Part shown: in pieces, positions 9,095-17,672 of the stretch
Numbering within the stretch: the stretch's first letter is position 1
How the letters are laid out: each line of letters starts with the position of its first letter
Assembly (NCBI GenBank): GCA_001899635.1
Contig: MKVQ01000044.1
Location: 124,001 to 188,000 of the forward strand
Reading direction: 5' to 3'
Origin: Myxococcales bacterium 68-20
Lineage (GTDB): Bacteria > Myxococcota_A > Polyangia > Polyangiales > Polyangiaceae
DNA length: 64,000 bases
The notes under the pieces: generated by a model
What the model was told of the DNA's origin: nothing
The model's input: only the letters and a program-made list of their open reading frames with translations
The model's database searches: none
Made by a program: the position numbers and the translations under genes

Positions 9095-9137
9095 GCCGGA
9101 AGCAAGCGGCGACTGACGTGCGCCGTCCGCTTCCGGC
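9095..9137. terminator. interrupted hairpin between convergent genes
   Basis: GCCGGAAGC (9095-9103) pairs with GCTTCCGGC (9129-9137), and CGGCG (9107-9111) with CGCCG (9121-9125), leaving a 9-nt loop. It lies exactly between the convergent ends of lat (9085) and the GIDE-domain gene (9164), which is where a shared terminator is expected, but no T-run follows on either side. Confidence 0.5.
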
Positions 9138-9163
9138 TGATCGGGCCCAGGCCCTTCACGTCG

Positions 9164-9895
9164 TCATTTTCCCATGAGCGCGGCCACCGCCGCGAGCCCG
9201 GAGCCGGTCAGGAATGCGATCGCGCCCCCTGCGAGGAAGAGCTTCGCGCCTTTGGTCGCCGAGGAAAGGAGCTCCTCACGCGACTTCGAGGACAGGAGCA
9301 GCTGGCGCCACTTCGGCGACGTGATGAGGCCTTGGTCGGCGAGCACACCGCACGCGTAGAGGCGCGGGACGATGGGCAAGACCTCCTCTTCGACGGAGTA
9401 CTTCGTTCCCATGTTGAGCGCGCCGACCTGCACTCGGTAGTCGCCGAACGCGAGCTCCTTTCCGGTGAGCCCTCCGAGGAGGCCGGCGCCCTTGGTCTCG
9501 CGCTTCGTCTGCGTCGGCTCGAAGTCGCCGCCTTCACGCGCATCGACCCGCACCGCGCCGGAGCCGTCGTCGATCGCGAAGTCCGCTGCGACCTTCTGCT
9601 CGTCGAGCACCTTTGACTTGTTCGTGTCGCCGTCCTTCCACTCGGCGGTGCACTTGATGCGGTAGTAGAGGCAAGGGGTTCCGCTGAACGGTGCGATCAG
9701 CGGCTGCTTGCACTGCACGCTGCCCTGAACGCTGATCTGCCCCTTCGCGCCGGCCACTGCTCCGCCCTTGTGAACGACATCTCCCGTCGATGCGAGCGGC
9801 GCATCGGCGACGCGCCCTGCTTTGACCTTCTGGAGCACGCCCCAGATGAGTCCGATGATGCCAAGCGTGAGGATGACGAGACCGATACCCTGCAT
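9164..9895 (-). CDS. GIDE-domain-like membrane protein
   Basis: 243 aa. An N-terminal transmembrane helix (IGLVILTLGIIGLIWGVL), a central beta-rich soluble region with a PLIAPFSGTPCLYYRIKC segment, and a hydrophobic C-terminal helix. This layout matches the GIDE domain known from the mitochondrial E3 ligase MULAN/MUL1, which also occurs in bacterial membrane proteins that lack the RING finger. No RING or other catalytic motif is present here. The prokaryotic function is unknown. It stands alone, convergent with lat. Confidence 0.75.
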   Translation of the reverse strand: MQGIGLVILTLGIIGLIWGVLQKVKAGRVADAPLASTGDVVHKGGAVAGAKGQISVQGSVQCKQPLIAPFSGTPCLYYRIKCTAEWKDGDTNKSKVLDEQKVAADFAIDDGSGAVRVDAREGGDFEPTQTKRETKGAGLLGGLTGKELAFGDYRVQVGALNMGTKYSVEEEVLPIVPRLYACGVLADQGLITSPKWRQLLLSSKSREELLSSATKGAKLFLAGGAIAFLTGSGLAAVAALMGK

Positions 9896-10021
9896 GATCC
9901 ACCTTCTCCGAACGCGCGCCCGGAAGCGCGAAGGGTGAGACGCGGATACTCGGCGTACGAGCCATCAAAGAGGCGTCAAACGAGGATCAAAGCCGTCGCG
10001 TCATCGACGGCTCCGAGGCGT

Positions 10022-12640
10022 TCAGGCCCGGACCAGCTCGAGCGCCGGTGTCAGGGCATACCCCTCGGGTGTCGTGACGAGGCAGTCGCGGAGGCCCATC
10101 TTCCGGAGTGTCGCGACCGCGACCCGAACGCGATGGGCCGCAGCGCTCGCGATCGCCTTCTCGCCCGGCCATGCTGCGGAGAAGAGTGTGGCGGCTCGTA
10201 CGGTTGCCCCCGCCTGCTCGACATGTGTCTTCGCGAGGTGATCGAGAAGGAGCGCGAGCGAGCGACGTCGTTCGAGGCCCACGCGGGTGCCATGCGGCGG
10301 CCGGAACCATGCGCCGCCAGCACCGACGACGAGCGCATCCTCTCTCGGTGTTGGAGCGACGATCGCGTGCGCGCCGACGGTCCGCGAGAAGAGCCGAGCG
10401 AGGAGCGTCGTGCCGCTCACGGTGACGGCGCCGGCGCGCTGCGCCTCGACACACGCCGTGGCGGAGAAGGGCCACCACGCGTCCGCCTCGCGTTCGAGCA
10501 CGAGCCGGTCGAGGATCTGCGCGGCAGCGTCATGACGGCCGAGCGCTGCTTCGAGGCCAGCGAGATGCGCGCCGAAGTACGCTGCGTGGGCGGGGCGCGC
10601 CAAACGCCCGAGGACATCGCGCGCATCCGAGAGCGTTGCATACGCTTCGGCGGAGCGTCCCTGCTCCCGAGCGATCGCGCCGAGGTGCCCACGCGCAATC
10701 GCGGCGTTCGCCTCATGCCCGATGGTCGCGAAGAGATCTCGAGCACGAGCGAGCACTGCGGAGGCTCCCTCGAGGTCACCTGCGTCGTGAGCGGCGAGTG
10801 CTGAGAGGACGAGCGCTTCGGCGGCCGTGGCGAGGTCGCCGTTCATCATGGCGAGGCGCTCCGCCGACTCGGCTGCCGAGCGTGCCCCTGTTCGATCGCC
10901 GAGCTCGGCATACGCGCGGGCGGCGAGGGTGCGGAGCCGGGCACCGGCGAGGCGGTCGTCGCCTGCGAGCGCGACCGCTCGCTCGCAGAGGACACGTGCG
11001 AGCGCTACGTCGCCGCGCTCTCCCGCAGTCGCGCCCTCGAGCGCGGTCGCTTCGGCCTGCAGCATGCGCGCGCCGACTCCGCCGGCCATGCGCGCCGCGC
11101 GCCCGAAGGTCGTGCCGGCGGCCTCCAGCTCTCCGCCGAGCCGTACCGTCTTGCCCAGCTCGAGCGACGCCTCCGCCCCGAGGAGCTCGTCCTCGAGCGT
11201 ACGGGCGATCGACTCCGCTGCGAGCAAGTCCTTGAGCGAGGCGCGGACATCGCCGCGTTCGCGCTGAATCGCGCCACGCAAGAGCATGACCCGCGCGGAC
11301 AGCTTCGGGGCGACACCCGAGTCGCGCGTGCGTTCGACGATCGGCGAGACCAGCTCCGCGAGCTCGGCTCCGGGGCCTCGGAAGAGGAGGACGTCTCTCA
11401 TCGCAACGAGAGAACGGATGGCCGGCTCCGCACGAATGGCGCTGGGCACGCCTCCGCCGAGGACTCGCCGAGCGACCTCGAGGACGTTCTCGCGCTCGGC
11501 GAGCAGCCATGCCCGCGCCTCGCGCTCGACGTGCGCGCGCTCGGCAGCGCGCTCCGCCTCGGTGACGAACCACGCTGCGTGGCGACTCGCGGCCGCCTCG
11601 ATCGGTGAAGGCCGCTCGGACACGACGAAGTCCCGCACCTGCGCATAGAGATCGAAGCGAGCGCCGTCACCCCGTGTGCGCACCAGCGACCGAGCGCGCA
11701 GTGACTCGAGGACGTCGAGCGCGGAGGCATCCGCCGAGGAGACGACGACGATCGCGGCTGCGCTCGCGGCCGTGAACCCGCCGCGGAAGACGGTGAGCTG
11801 TGCAAGGACGTCCTTCTCGTGAGCGGCCAGAGCCTCGAATGACCCTCGCACCGCCGCGTCGGTCGAGGCATGGCGTTCGGGCCTTCCTCGCGCTCCCTGC
11901 TGCAGGCGCACGCCCGCGTGGAGATCCGCGAGGAGATTGCGCGCTCCGACCAGAGGCAGGCGCGCACCGGCGAGGTCGAGCGCCAGCGGGACGCCGTCGA
12001 GCACGCGGACGATCTCGGCCAGGGCACCCGTATCCTCCGGGCGCGGCATGAACCCCACCGCGACCCGTCTGGCCGCACCGACGAGGATCGCGATCGCGTC
12101 CTCCGCCTGGTGCAGGCCCATCGGCCCGACTTCGAGGACATGCTCGCTCACGAGCCCGAGGGCCTCGCGCGACGTCACGACGATCTCGAGCTCGACGCAG
12201 TGCTCGGTCCACGCCCCGACCGTCGCGTGCGCCAGCGGAACGAGGCCATCGAATCCGTCGAGCACGAGGGTCGCCGGACCGAGCTCGTCGAGGGCCGCGC
12301 CGACGGACGCCACCGCCACCGCGCCGACATCGGACACGTTCGCCCCGCAGACCGACGCGACGCGATCGAGGAGCTCGGGGAGGGTCGTCGTACCGTCGAG
12401 GTCGACGACGAGTGCTCGCGCACCACTTCGGGCCCCCTCCGGCGCCACGCGCTGGGCAAGGAGCTCCCTCGCCAGCGTCGTCTTTCCGATGCCGCCCGGC
12501 CCGATGAGCGTGACGAGACGGGCGCCCTCGTAGAAGCAGCGGGTGAGCGACGCGAGCTCGCCCGTCCGCCCGACGAACCGCGAGCCGATCGGCGTGATCC
12601 CCCGGCGCCTGGTCTGGTCCACGCCAGCAATGTGCCACAT
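10022..12640 (-). CDS. NTPase-TPR transcriptional regulator with C-terminal winged helix
   Basis: 872 aa from ATG 12640 (a GTG at 12622 is an alternative). Residues 47-55 are a Walker A (GPGGIGKTT) and LVLDGFDG (125-132) a Walker B, as in AfsR/LuxR-type STAND ATPases. The middle 450 residues are Ala/Leu/Arg-rich helical repeats that look like TPRs. The last 100 residues read as an OmpR/BTAD-type winged helix (AAHRVRVAVATLRK then EGYALTPALEL). The DNA-binding domain is therefore at the C-terminus instead of the usual N-terminus of SARP/AfsR proteins. The gene is divergent from a membrane Ser/Thr kinase with only about 36 nt between starts, so the kinase may phosphorylate or share control with it. 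The frame is open far beyond 12640, but that part is antisense to the kinase. Confidence 0.85.
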   Translation of the reverse strand: MWHIAGVDQTRRRGITPIGSRFVGRTGELASLTRCFYEGARLVTLIGPGGIGKTTLARELLAQRVAPEGARSGARALVVDLDGTTTLPELLDRVASVCGANVSDVGAVAVASVGAALDELGPATLVLDGFDGLVPLAHATVGAWTEHCVELEIVVTSREALGLVSEHVLEVGPMGLHQAEDAIAILVGAARRVAVGFMPRPEDTGALAEIVRVLDGVPLALDLAGARLPLVGARNLLADLHAGVRLQQGARGRPERHASTDAAVRGSFEALAAHEKDVLAQLTVFRGGFTAASAAAIVVVSSADASALDVLESLRARSLVRTRGDGARFDLYAQVRDFVVSERPSPIEAAASRHAAWFVTEAERAAERAHVEREARAWLLAERENVLEVARRVLGGGVPSAIRAEPAIRSLVAMRDVLLFRGPGAELAELVSPIVERTRDSGVAPKLSARVMLLRGAIQRERGDVRASLKDLLAAESIARTLEDELLGAEASLELGKTVRLGGELEAAGTTFGRAARMAGGVGARMLQAEATALEGATAGERGDVALARVLCERAVALAGDDRLAGARLRTLAARAYAELGDRTGARSAAESAERLAMMNGDLATAAEALVLSALAAHDAGDLEGASAVLARARDLFATIGHEANAAIARGHLGAIAREQGRSAEAYATLSDARDVLGRLARPAHAAYFGAHLAGLEAALGRHDAAAQILDRLVLEREADAWWPFSATACVEAQRAGAVTVSGTTLLARLFSRTVGAHAIVAPTPREDALVVGAGGAWFRPPHGTRVGLERRRSLALLLDHLAKTHVEQAGATVRAATLFSAAWPGEKAIASAAAHRVRVAVATLRKMGLRDCLVTTPEGYALTPALELVRA

Positions 12641-12676
12641 CCGCTCGCGGCGCACGTCGGCTACCATTCGCTCCGG

Positions 12677-14104
12677 ATGCGCGTCCGACTCGACCGCTAC
12701 GAGAGCGCGAACCGGTCGATGGCGACCCGGACGACGATCCTCTTCGTCATCGGTGGCATCGGGGTCGTCGTCGCCATCCTCGGCTTCTTCATCGGCCTCG
12801 CGATGTTCGCGATGCCCGACAAGGAGGAGGGAGATGGCCTGTGGGCACGACGCGGCGGCATCTTCATCAGCCTGTTCTTCGGCGTGGTCCCTGCCGCCAT
12901 CAGCACTCTCTGCATCACCTACGGGATCCGCCAGCGGACTCGGTACCGCCGCTTCGGCGAGCTCGCCGCCGTCGCGCGGCATGGAGCGGGGCAGCTCACG
13001 ACGAGCGAGCTGGCGCGCGGGCTCGGCACGACCCCTCAGCTCGCCGAGCGCCTCATCGTCGAGGCGACGACGGTCGGGCTCATCGAGCATGGGCCTCTGC
13101 CTCCGACTCCGGCTCCGGCAATCATTTCGCCCCACTCGCCCCATGTCATCGTGGCTGCGTCCGGCGGAGGACCTCCGCTCAGCTCCACGGTGCTGGGCCC
13201 GGAGCGGGTCGCTTCGGCTCCGGACTCGGGCGTCGTCGCTCCCGGCTCGACCCTGGGCGGTACCTATCGCGTCGAGGAGGCGCTCGGTCGTGGCGGCATG
13301 GGCGAAGTCTTCTCCGCGCGTCACCTCCGTACCGGACGCCGCTATGCCGTGAAGACGATCCTCGCTGGTGCGGGCGCAGACGCGGCGGCGCTGCGGCGGT
13401 TCGAGCGCGAAGCCACGGCGGCGAGCGCGCTCGGGCATCCGGGGATCGTCCAGGTGCACGACTTCAACGTGACGAGCCGCGGTACGTTCTACCTCGTGAT
13501 GGATCTTCTCGAGGGCGAGACGCTCGCGACGCGGCTCGAGAAGGGGCCGCTCGCATGGCCGGATGCGCAGCGGATCGCGCTCGAGCTCTGCTCGGCCCTC
13601 GCCACGGCGCACGCGCATGGGCTGATCCATCGCGACATCAAGCCGAGCAACGTGTTCCTGGCCAGGCCGAGCGGCTCACCTGAGCGAAGCGTGCTCGTCG
13701 ACTTCGGTCTGGTGAAGCCGCTCGCGGAGGTCGGGGCGAGCGTGACGAGCACGGGCGCGGTGCTCGGCACGCCGATGTACATGTCTCCCGAGCAGGCGCG
13801 AGGTGAAGCGCTCGACGTCCGCTCCGACCTGTACAGCCTCGGCGCCGTGATCTTCGAGGCCGTCACCGGAGCGCCCCCGTTTCTCGATCGCACCCTGGCC
13901 GGTGTCTATGCACGACTGCTCAACGAGCCGGCTCCGAAGGCCTCGCAGGTCACGAAGCGGCGGATCCCGCGCGGCGTGGACGACGTGCTCGCACGCGTGC
14001 TGGCGAAGGATCGCGCTCAGCGCTATCCGGACGCACGGTCGATGAGAGACGCGTTCGCCGTCATCGCGGAAGACGGGCCGGCGACCGAGCGCATCGCCAA
14101 CTGA
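12677..14104 (+). CDS. membrane-anchored Ser/Thr protein kinase
   Basis: 475 aa. Two predicted transmembrane helices (about 19-47 and 61-83) are followed by a small helical segment (100-139, with TTSELARGLGTTPQLAERL) that resembles a winged helix, a Pro/Ser linker, and a complete Hanks-type kinase domain (197 to about 465): GRGGMGEVF (204-212), catalytic-site lysine K226, HRDIKPSN (318-325), DFG (342-344) and a SPEQA activation-loop end. Most bacterial kinases have the kinase domain first and the membrane helix after it; here the order is reversed. Starts at 12677 or 12719 are both possible. The divergent regulator at 10022-12640 is an obvious candidate partner. Confidence 0.92.
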   Translation: MRVRLDRYESANRSMATRTTILFVIGGIGVVVAILGFFIGLAMFAMPDKEEGDGLWARRGGIFISLFFGVVPAAISTLCITYGIRQRTRYRRFGELAAVARHGAGQLTTSELARGLGTTPQLAERLIVEATTVGLIEHGPLPPTPAPAIISPHSPHVIVAASGGGPPLSSTVLGPERVASAPDSGVVAPGSTLGGTYRVEEALGRGGMGEVFSARHLRTGRRYAVKTILAGAGADAAALRRFEREATAASALGHPGIVQVHDFNVTSRGTFYLVMDLLEGETLATRLEKGPLAWPDAQRIALELCSALATAHAHGLIHRDIKPSNVFLARPSGSPERSVLVDFGLVKPLAEVGASVTSTGAVLGTPMYMSPEQARGEALDVRSDLYSLGAVIFEAVTGAPPFLDRTLAGVYARLLNEPAPKASQVTKRRIPRGVDDVLARVLAKDRAQRYPDARSMRDAFAVIAEDGPATERIAN

Positions 14105-14146
14105 TACGCGGCCGACGCCACCGCCCCGTCTGCTGGAGAGGGCTCC

Positions 14147-16738
14147 TCAGCCCTTGATGAACTTGAAGCCTTCGCCTTCGATGTCGCACCGGACGGTGCT
14201 GCCGTTGGTGTAGCCGCCGGTGAGGAGCTCTTCGGCGAGCGGGTCCTGGACCGCCTTCACGATCGCGCGCTTCAGCGGGCGAGCGCCGAAGGCCGGCTCG
14301 TAGCCGATGTCGACGAGGCGCATCTTCGCCGCCTCCGTCAGCTCGAGCTTGAGCTCGCGATCGGCGACGAGCTTCTCCACCTTGCGGAGCTGGATGTCGA
14401 CGATCCCGCGGAGGTCCGGCTTCGAGAGCGGGCGGAAGATGATCACGTCGTCGATGCGGTTCAAGAACTCCGGACGGAGGAAGTTCTTGAGCTCCTCGCG
14501 GAGGACGTCGCGCAGCGCCTCGCGTCCCTCGTCGGACTCGAAGAGTTTCGGATCCGTCTCGAGGATGCGCTGCGAGCCGATGTTGCTCGTCATGATGACG
14601 ACGGTGTTCGAGAAGTCCGCGGTGCGGCCACGGCCGTCCGTGAGGCGACCGTCGTCGAGCACCTGGAGGAGCAGGTTGAACACGTCGGCGTGCGCCTTCT
14701 CGACCTCGTCGAAGAGGAGAACGCTGTACGGCCGGCGGCGGACCGCCTCGGTGAGGAAGCCGCCCTCCTCGCTGTCGACGTAGCCCGGCGGAGCGCCGAC
14801 GAGGCGCTGCGCCATGTGCTTCTCCATGAACTCGCTCATGTCGAGGCGGGTCATCGACTGCTCGTCGTCGAAGAGGAACTCCGCGAGTGCCTTCGCGAGC
14901 TCGGTCTTGCCGACGCCCGACGGGCCGAGGAAGAGGAAGCTGCCGATCGGCTTGCCCGGGTCGCGGAGGCCGACGCGTCCGCGACGGACCGCCTTCGAGA
15001 TCGCCTTCACCGCCTCGTCCTGTCCGACGACGCGCTCGCTGAGGCGCTGCTCCATCTTGAGGAGCTTCTCGCTCTCGGCCTCGAGCATCTTGGAGACGGG
15101 GATGCCGGTCCAGTCGCCGAGCACCTGCGCGACGTCCTCCTCCTGCACGACGCGGGAGACGCCGTCCTTGAGGCCCGCCTTCTCCACCGCCGAGTCGGCG
15201 GCCTCGAGACGGCGACGCACGTCGGGCATCTGCACGTGCTCGAGCTCGCCGAGCTTGGCGAAGTTCTGCTCCTTACGCGCCTGTTCGAGCTGCGTCTGGA
15301 GCTTCGTCAGCTCGTCTTTCAGCGCGGCCTGGGCGGCGAGGGCGCCACGGCGCGACTCGAGCTTCGTGCGCATCTCCGCGACCGACGGCTCGAGCTCGCG
15401 GATCTCCTTCTCGATGCGCTCGCGCGTCTTCATGCTCATCGCATCGACGTCGTCCTTGAGACCTTCGAGCTGCGCTTTGAGCGAGGCCACGCGCCGGATC
15501 GCGTCGTCCATGTGCGCCGGGAGGCCGTCGATCTCAACGCGCTTCCTGGCGGCGGCCTCGTCGAGCAGATCGATCGCGCTGTCGGGGAGCGCGCGCTCCT
15601 GCACGTAGCGCTTCGCGAGGCGAACGGCTGCGGTGATCGCGGGATCGCCGATCTGTACCTTGTGGTGGGCCTCGTAGCGCGTGGCGATGCCGCGGAGGAT
15701 CTCGACGGCACGCTCCGGCGTAGCGGGATCGATCGTCAGCGCCGTGAAGCGCCGGAGCAGGTTCGGGTCTTTCTCCGAGAGCTTGCGGATCCCCTCGGGC
15801 GTCGTCGACGCGAGCAGGCGCACCTCGCCGCGTGCGAGCAGTGGCTTCAGGAGATCGCCGACGCCGCTCCCGCCCGCGGCCTGTCCGAGCAGCGACTCGA
15901 GCGAGGAGATGAACAGGAGCGAGTCCTTGCCCTTGATCGAGGCGATGACCTGCTTCAGCCGATCCTCGATCTCGCCACGGAGCTTTGCGCCGGCAACGAG
16001 GAGGCCCGTCTCGAGCTCGAGGATCGAGAGCGAGGCGAGGTTCTGCGGGACGTCGCCGGCGGCGATCCGCATCGCGAGCGCGCCGACGATCGCCGTCTTG
16101 CCGACGCCGGGCTCGCCGACGAGCAGCGGGTGGTTCTTCTGGCGGCGCTCCAGGATCTGGAGGAGGCGGCGCACCTCGACGTCGCGGCCGATCACCGGGT
16201 CGAAGCCGCTGTCGCGTGCGCGTGCGGTGAGGTCGTGGAGGTAGCGCGCGGCGTCGGTGCTGGCGCCCGGTGTCGAAGCGGCGACCACGTCGCGCGGCAC
16301 GCTCTTCAGCGCGGCCATGTGCGGGCGGAACGAGCCCGGTCCGAGCGCGAACGCCTGGAGCACGACGGCGGCGGGGCCACGGATCTCCTGCGACAGCGCG
16401 TTGAGGAGGTTCTCGACCCCGACCGATCCCTTGTCGGCCTCTTTCTCCGCGCGGCCGAGGAGCTGCAGCATCGCGGTCGAGAGGTACGCCAGCCCCGCGC
16501 CCGCCTTCGTGAGCTTCTGCAGCTGGGCCTCGACCTCCGCGGCGACGTCTGCCGGATCCGCGCCGGCCTTCTTGAAGACCTCCGCGACGCCGCGGTCGCG
16601 GTCGAGCGAGCGCGCGAGCAGGTGGATGGGCTCCACCTGTACGTGTTTCCGCTCGTCCGCCAGCGTCTGGGCTCCAGCGACGAGGGCCTTGGCGTCGGGG
16701 GCGTATCGCTCGAGATGGATCGTCTGCTCGGAGGCCAT
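14147..16738 (-). CDS. ClpB-like AAA+ protein with degenerate NBD1
   Basis: 863 aa with full ClpB architecture: N-domain (1-150), NBD1 with Walker A GEPGVGKT (208-215), coiled-coil M-domain (about 405-520) and NBD2 with Walker A GPSGVGKT (605-612), Walker B LLFDEVEKAH (674-683, D677/E678) and pore loop GYV (652-654). In NBD1 the Walker B is FISSLE (276-281) where ClpB has FIDELH, so both acidic residues are replaced, and the pore loop is AKLRG (251-255) without the usual tyrosine. NBD1 can probably bind but not hydrolyse ATP; NBD2 looks fully active. It is most likely a diverged ClpB paralogue rather than the housekeeping disaggregase. Type VI secretion ClpV is a less likely alternative, since the N-domain and M-domain match ClpB. 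Confidence 0.9.
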   Translation of the reverse strand: MASEQTIHLERYAPDAKALVAGAQTLADERKHVQVEPIHLLARSLDRDRGVAEVFKKAGADPADVAAEVEAQLQKLTKAGAGLAYLSTAMLQLLGRAEKEADKGSVGVENLLNALSQEIRGPAAVVLQAFALGPGSFRPHMAALKSVPRDVVAASTPGASTDAARYLHDLTARARDSGFDPVIGRDVEVRRLLQILERRQKNHPLLVGEPGVGKTAIVGALAMRIAAGDVPQNLASLSILELETGLLVAGAKLRGEIEDRLKQVIASIKGKDSLLFISSLESLLGQAAGGSGVGDLLKPLLARGEVRLLASTTPEGIRKLSEKDPNLLRRFTALTIDPATPERAVEILRGIATRYEAHHKVQIGDPAITAAVRLAKRYVQERALPDSAIDLLDEAAARKRVEIDGLPAHMDDAIRRVASLKAQLEGLKDDVDAMSMKTRERIEKEIRELEPSVAEMRTKLESRRGALAAQAALKDELTKLQTQLEQARKEQNFAKLGELEHVQMPDVRRRLEAADSAVEKAGLKDGVSRVVQEEDVAQVLGDWTGIPVSKMLEAESEKLLKMEQRLSERVVGQDEAVKAISKAVRRGRVGLRDPGKPIGSFLFLGPSGVGKTELAKALAEFLFDDEQSMTRLDMSEFMEKHMAQRLVGAPPGYVDSEEGGFLTEAVRRRPYSVLLFDEVEKAHADVFNLLLQVLDDGRLTDGRGRTADFSNTVVIMTSNIGSQRILETDPKLFESDEGREALRDVLREELKNFLRPEFLNRIDDVIIFRPLSKPDLRGIVDIQLRKVEKLVADRELKLELTEAAKMRLVDIGYEPAFGARPLKRAIVKAVQDPLAEELLTGGYTNGSTVRCDIEGEGFKFIKG

Positions 16739-16804
16739 GGGAATCGGAAGGTACCACGGTCCTCGCGAGTCTTCCCCCTCGAGGGGCCGCGGGCTCCGGC
16801 GCCG

Positions 16805-17281
16805 TCAGTCGGCGCACTGCTGGTAGCAACCGTTCAGGGCGATGCATTCCGGGTCCTGGAAGCAGTCGTCCCACGAAGCGCAGCAAGACGTGCTCGTGCA
16901 CTCGTCGCATGCGAGCGAGACGGTGACGACCTTCGATACACACGTCCCGCCGTCGGGCGCGGCGCCGTCCGCGCCGCCGCCGTCGACCAGTAGCTCCTCG
17001 ATGCATGGATCGCTGCAGAACGACTTCCAGCACGAGTCGATCGCCTCGTCCTTCGGGAGCCCGGTCGGGTGAGCCTCCGCGCACTGCTCCCGGCACGACT
17101 TGGGCGCGGCGCTGTCCTCGGGCCGCGCCGGTCGGTTCGCGTCCGGCGGCGCGCTCTCGGCGCCCGCATCGACCGGGGCCGGGGTGGCGTCGTCAGAGCA
17201 GCCGGAGAAGAGCGCCGAGGCAAAGGCCGTACCGCCCGAGGCGGCGAGCACGAGGACAGCGCCGAGCACGCGAGAGCTCAT
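16805..17281 (-). CDS. cysteine-rich lipoprotein
   Basis: 158 aa. A signal sequence ends in LFSGC (lipobox), followed by an Asp/Ala/Pro-rich linker and a compact C-terminal region with about a dozen cysteines in CREQC, CWKSFCSDPC, CDECTSTSCC and CFQDPEC patterns. Such small Cys-rich lipoproteins are frequent in Polyangia genomes and have no assigned function; the cysteines are probably disulphide-bonded in the periplasm or at the cell surface. It lies 66 nt upstream of the ClpB-like gene and 33 nt downstream of glutaredoxin. Confidence 0.8.
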   Translation of the reverse strand: MSSRVLGAVLVLAASGGTAFASALFSGCSDDATPAPVDAGAESAPPDANRPARPEDSAAPKSCREQCAEAHPTGLPKDEAIDSCWKSFCSDPCIEELLVDGGGADGAAPDGGTCVSKVVTVSLACDECTSTSCCASWDDCFQDPECIALNGCYQQCAD

Positions 17282-17314
17282 CCATGGAGCCCGTAGCCAC
17301 CAGGCGGGGCCTGG

Positions 17315-17608
17315 TCAAGCGCGCGCGGGTGGTTCGACCTGCGGCAGCGTGCTCGGGGCCTCGAGCTTCTTGGCGAGCTCGCCCGAGCGATCGAGCTCGC
17401 GGAGATCGTCGAAGCCACCGATGGGCTCGTCGCCGATGAAGATCTGCGGCACGGTCCGCCGGCCCGTCTTCTCGACGAGCCACATCCGCGCCTCCTGATC
17501 CCTCGTCACGTCGATCTCCTCGAACGCGATGCCGCGCTCCCGGAGGAGGAGCTTCGCCCGGACACAATACGGACAGATGAGCGTCGTGTAGACGCGGACG
17601 GGCTTCAT
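17315..17608 (-). CDS. grxC: glutaredoxin (Grx3/GrxC type)
   Basis: 97 aa. The redox motif CPYC (residues 12-15), TVPQIFI with the cis-proline, and IGGFDDL for glutathione binding are all intact, so this is a canonical dithiol glutaredoxin that reduces disulphides or glutathionylated proteins in the cytosol. ATG 17608 is chosen over a GTG two codons earlier because GAGG precedes it at proper distance. The last 15 residues are a short Pro-rich extension. Confidence 0.93.
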   Translation of the reverse strand: MKPVRVYTTLICPYCVRAKLLLRERGIAFEEIDVTRDQEARMWLVEKTGRRTVPQIFIGDEPIGGFDDLRELDRSGELAKKLEAPSTLPQVEPPARA

Positions 17609-17672
17609 GGCCACCTCACGTTAAGCACCATGTGCGGCGGTGGCGAGCTCCGCCGTGCCGCGGATCGACGAC

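Noticed and set aside
12641-13630. Extension of the STAND regulator beyond 12640
   Set aside because: The extra 330 codons lie antisense to the kinase domain; the Walker A motif is well placed with the start at 12640.
14690-16993. 767-codon plus-strand open frame
   Set aside because: Fully antisense to the ClpB-like gene, whose motifs are unambiguous; composition is Arg/Leu/Asp repeats without family resemblance.
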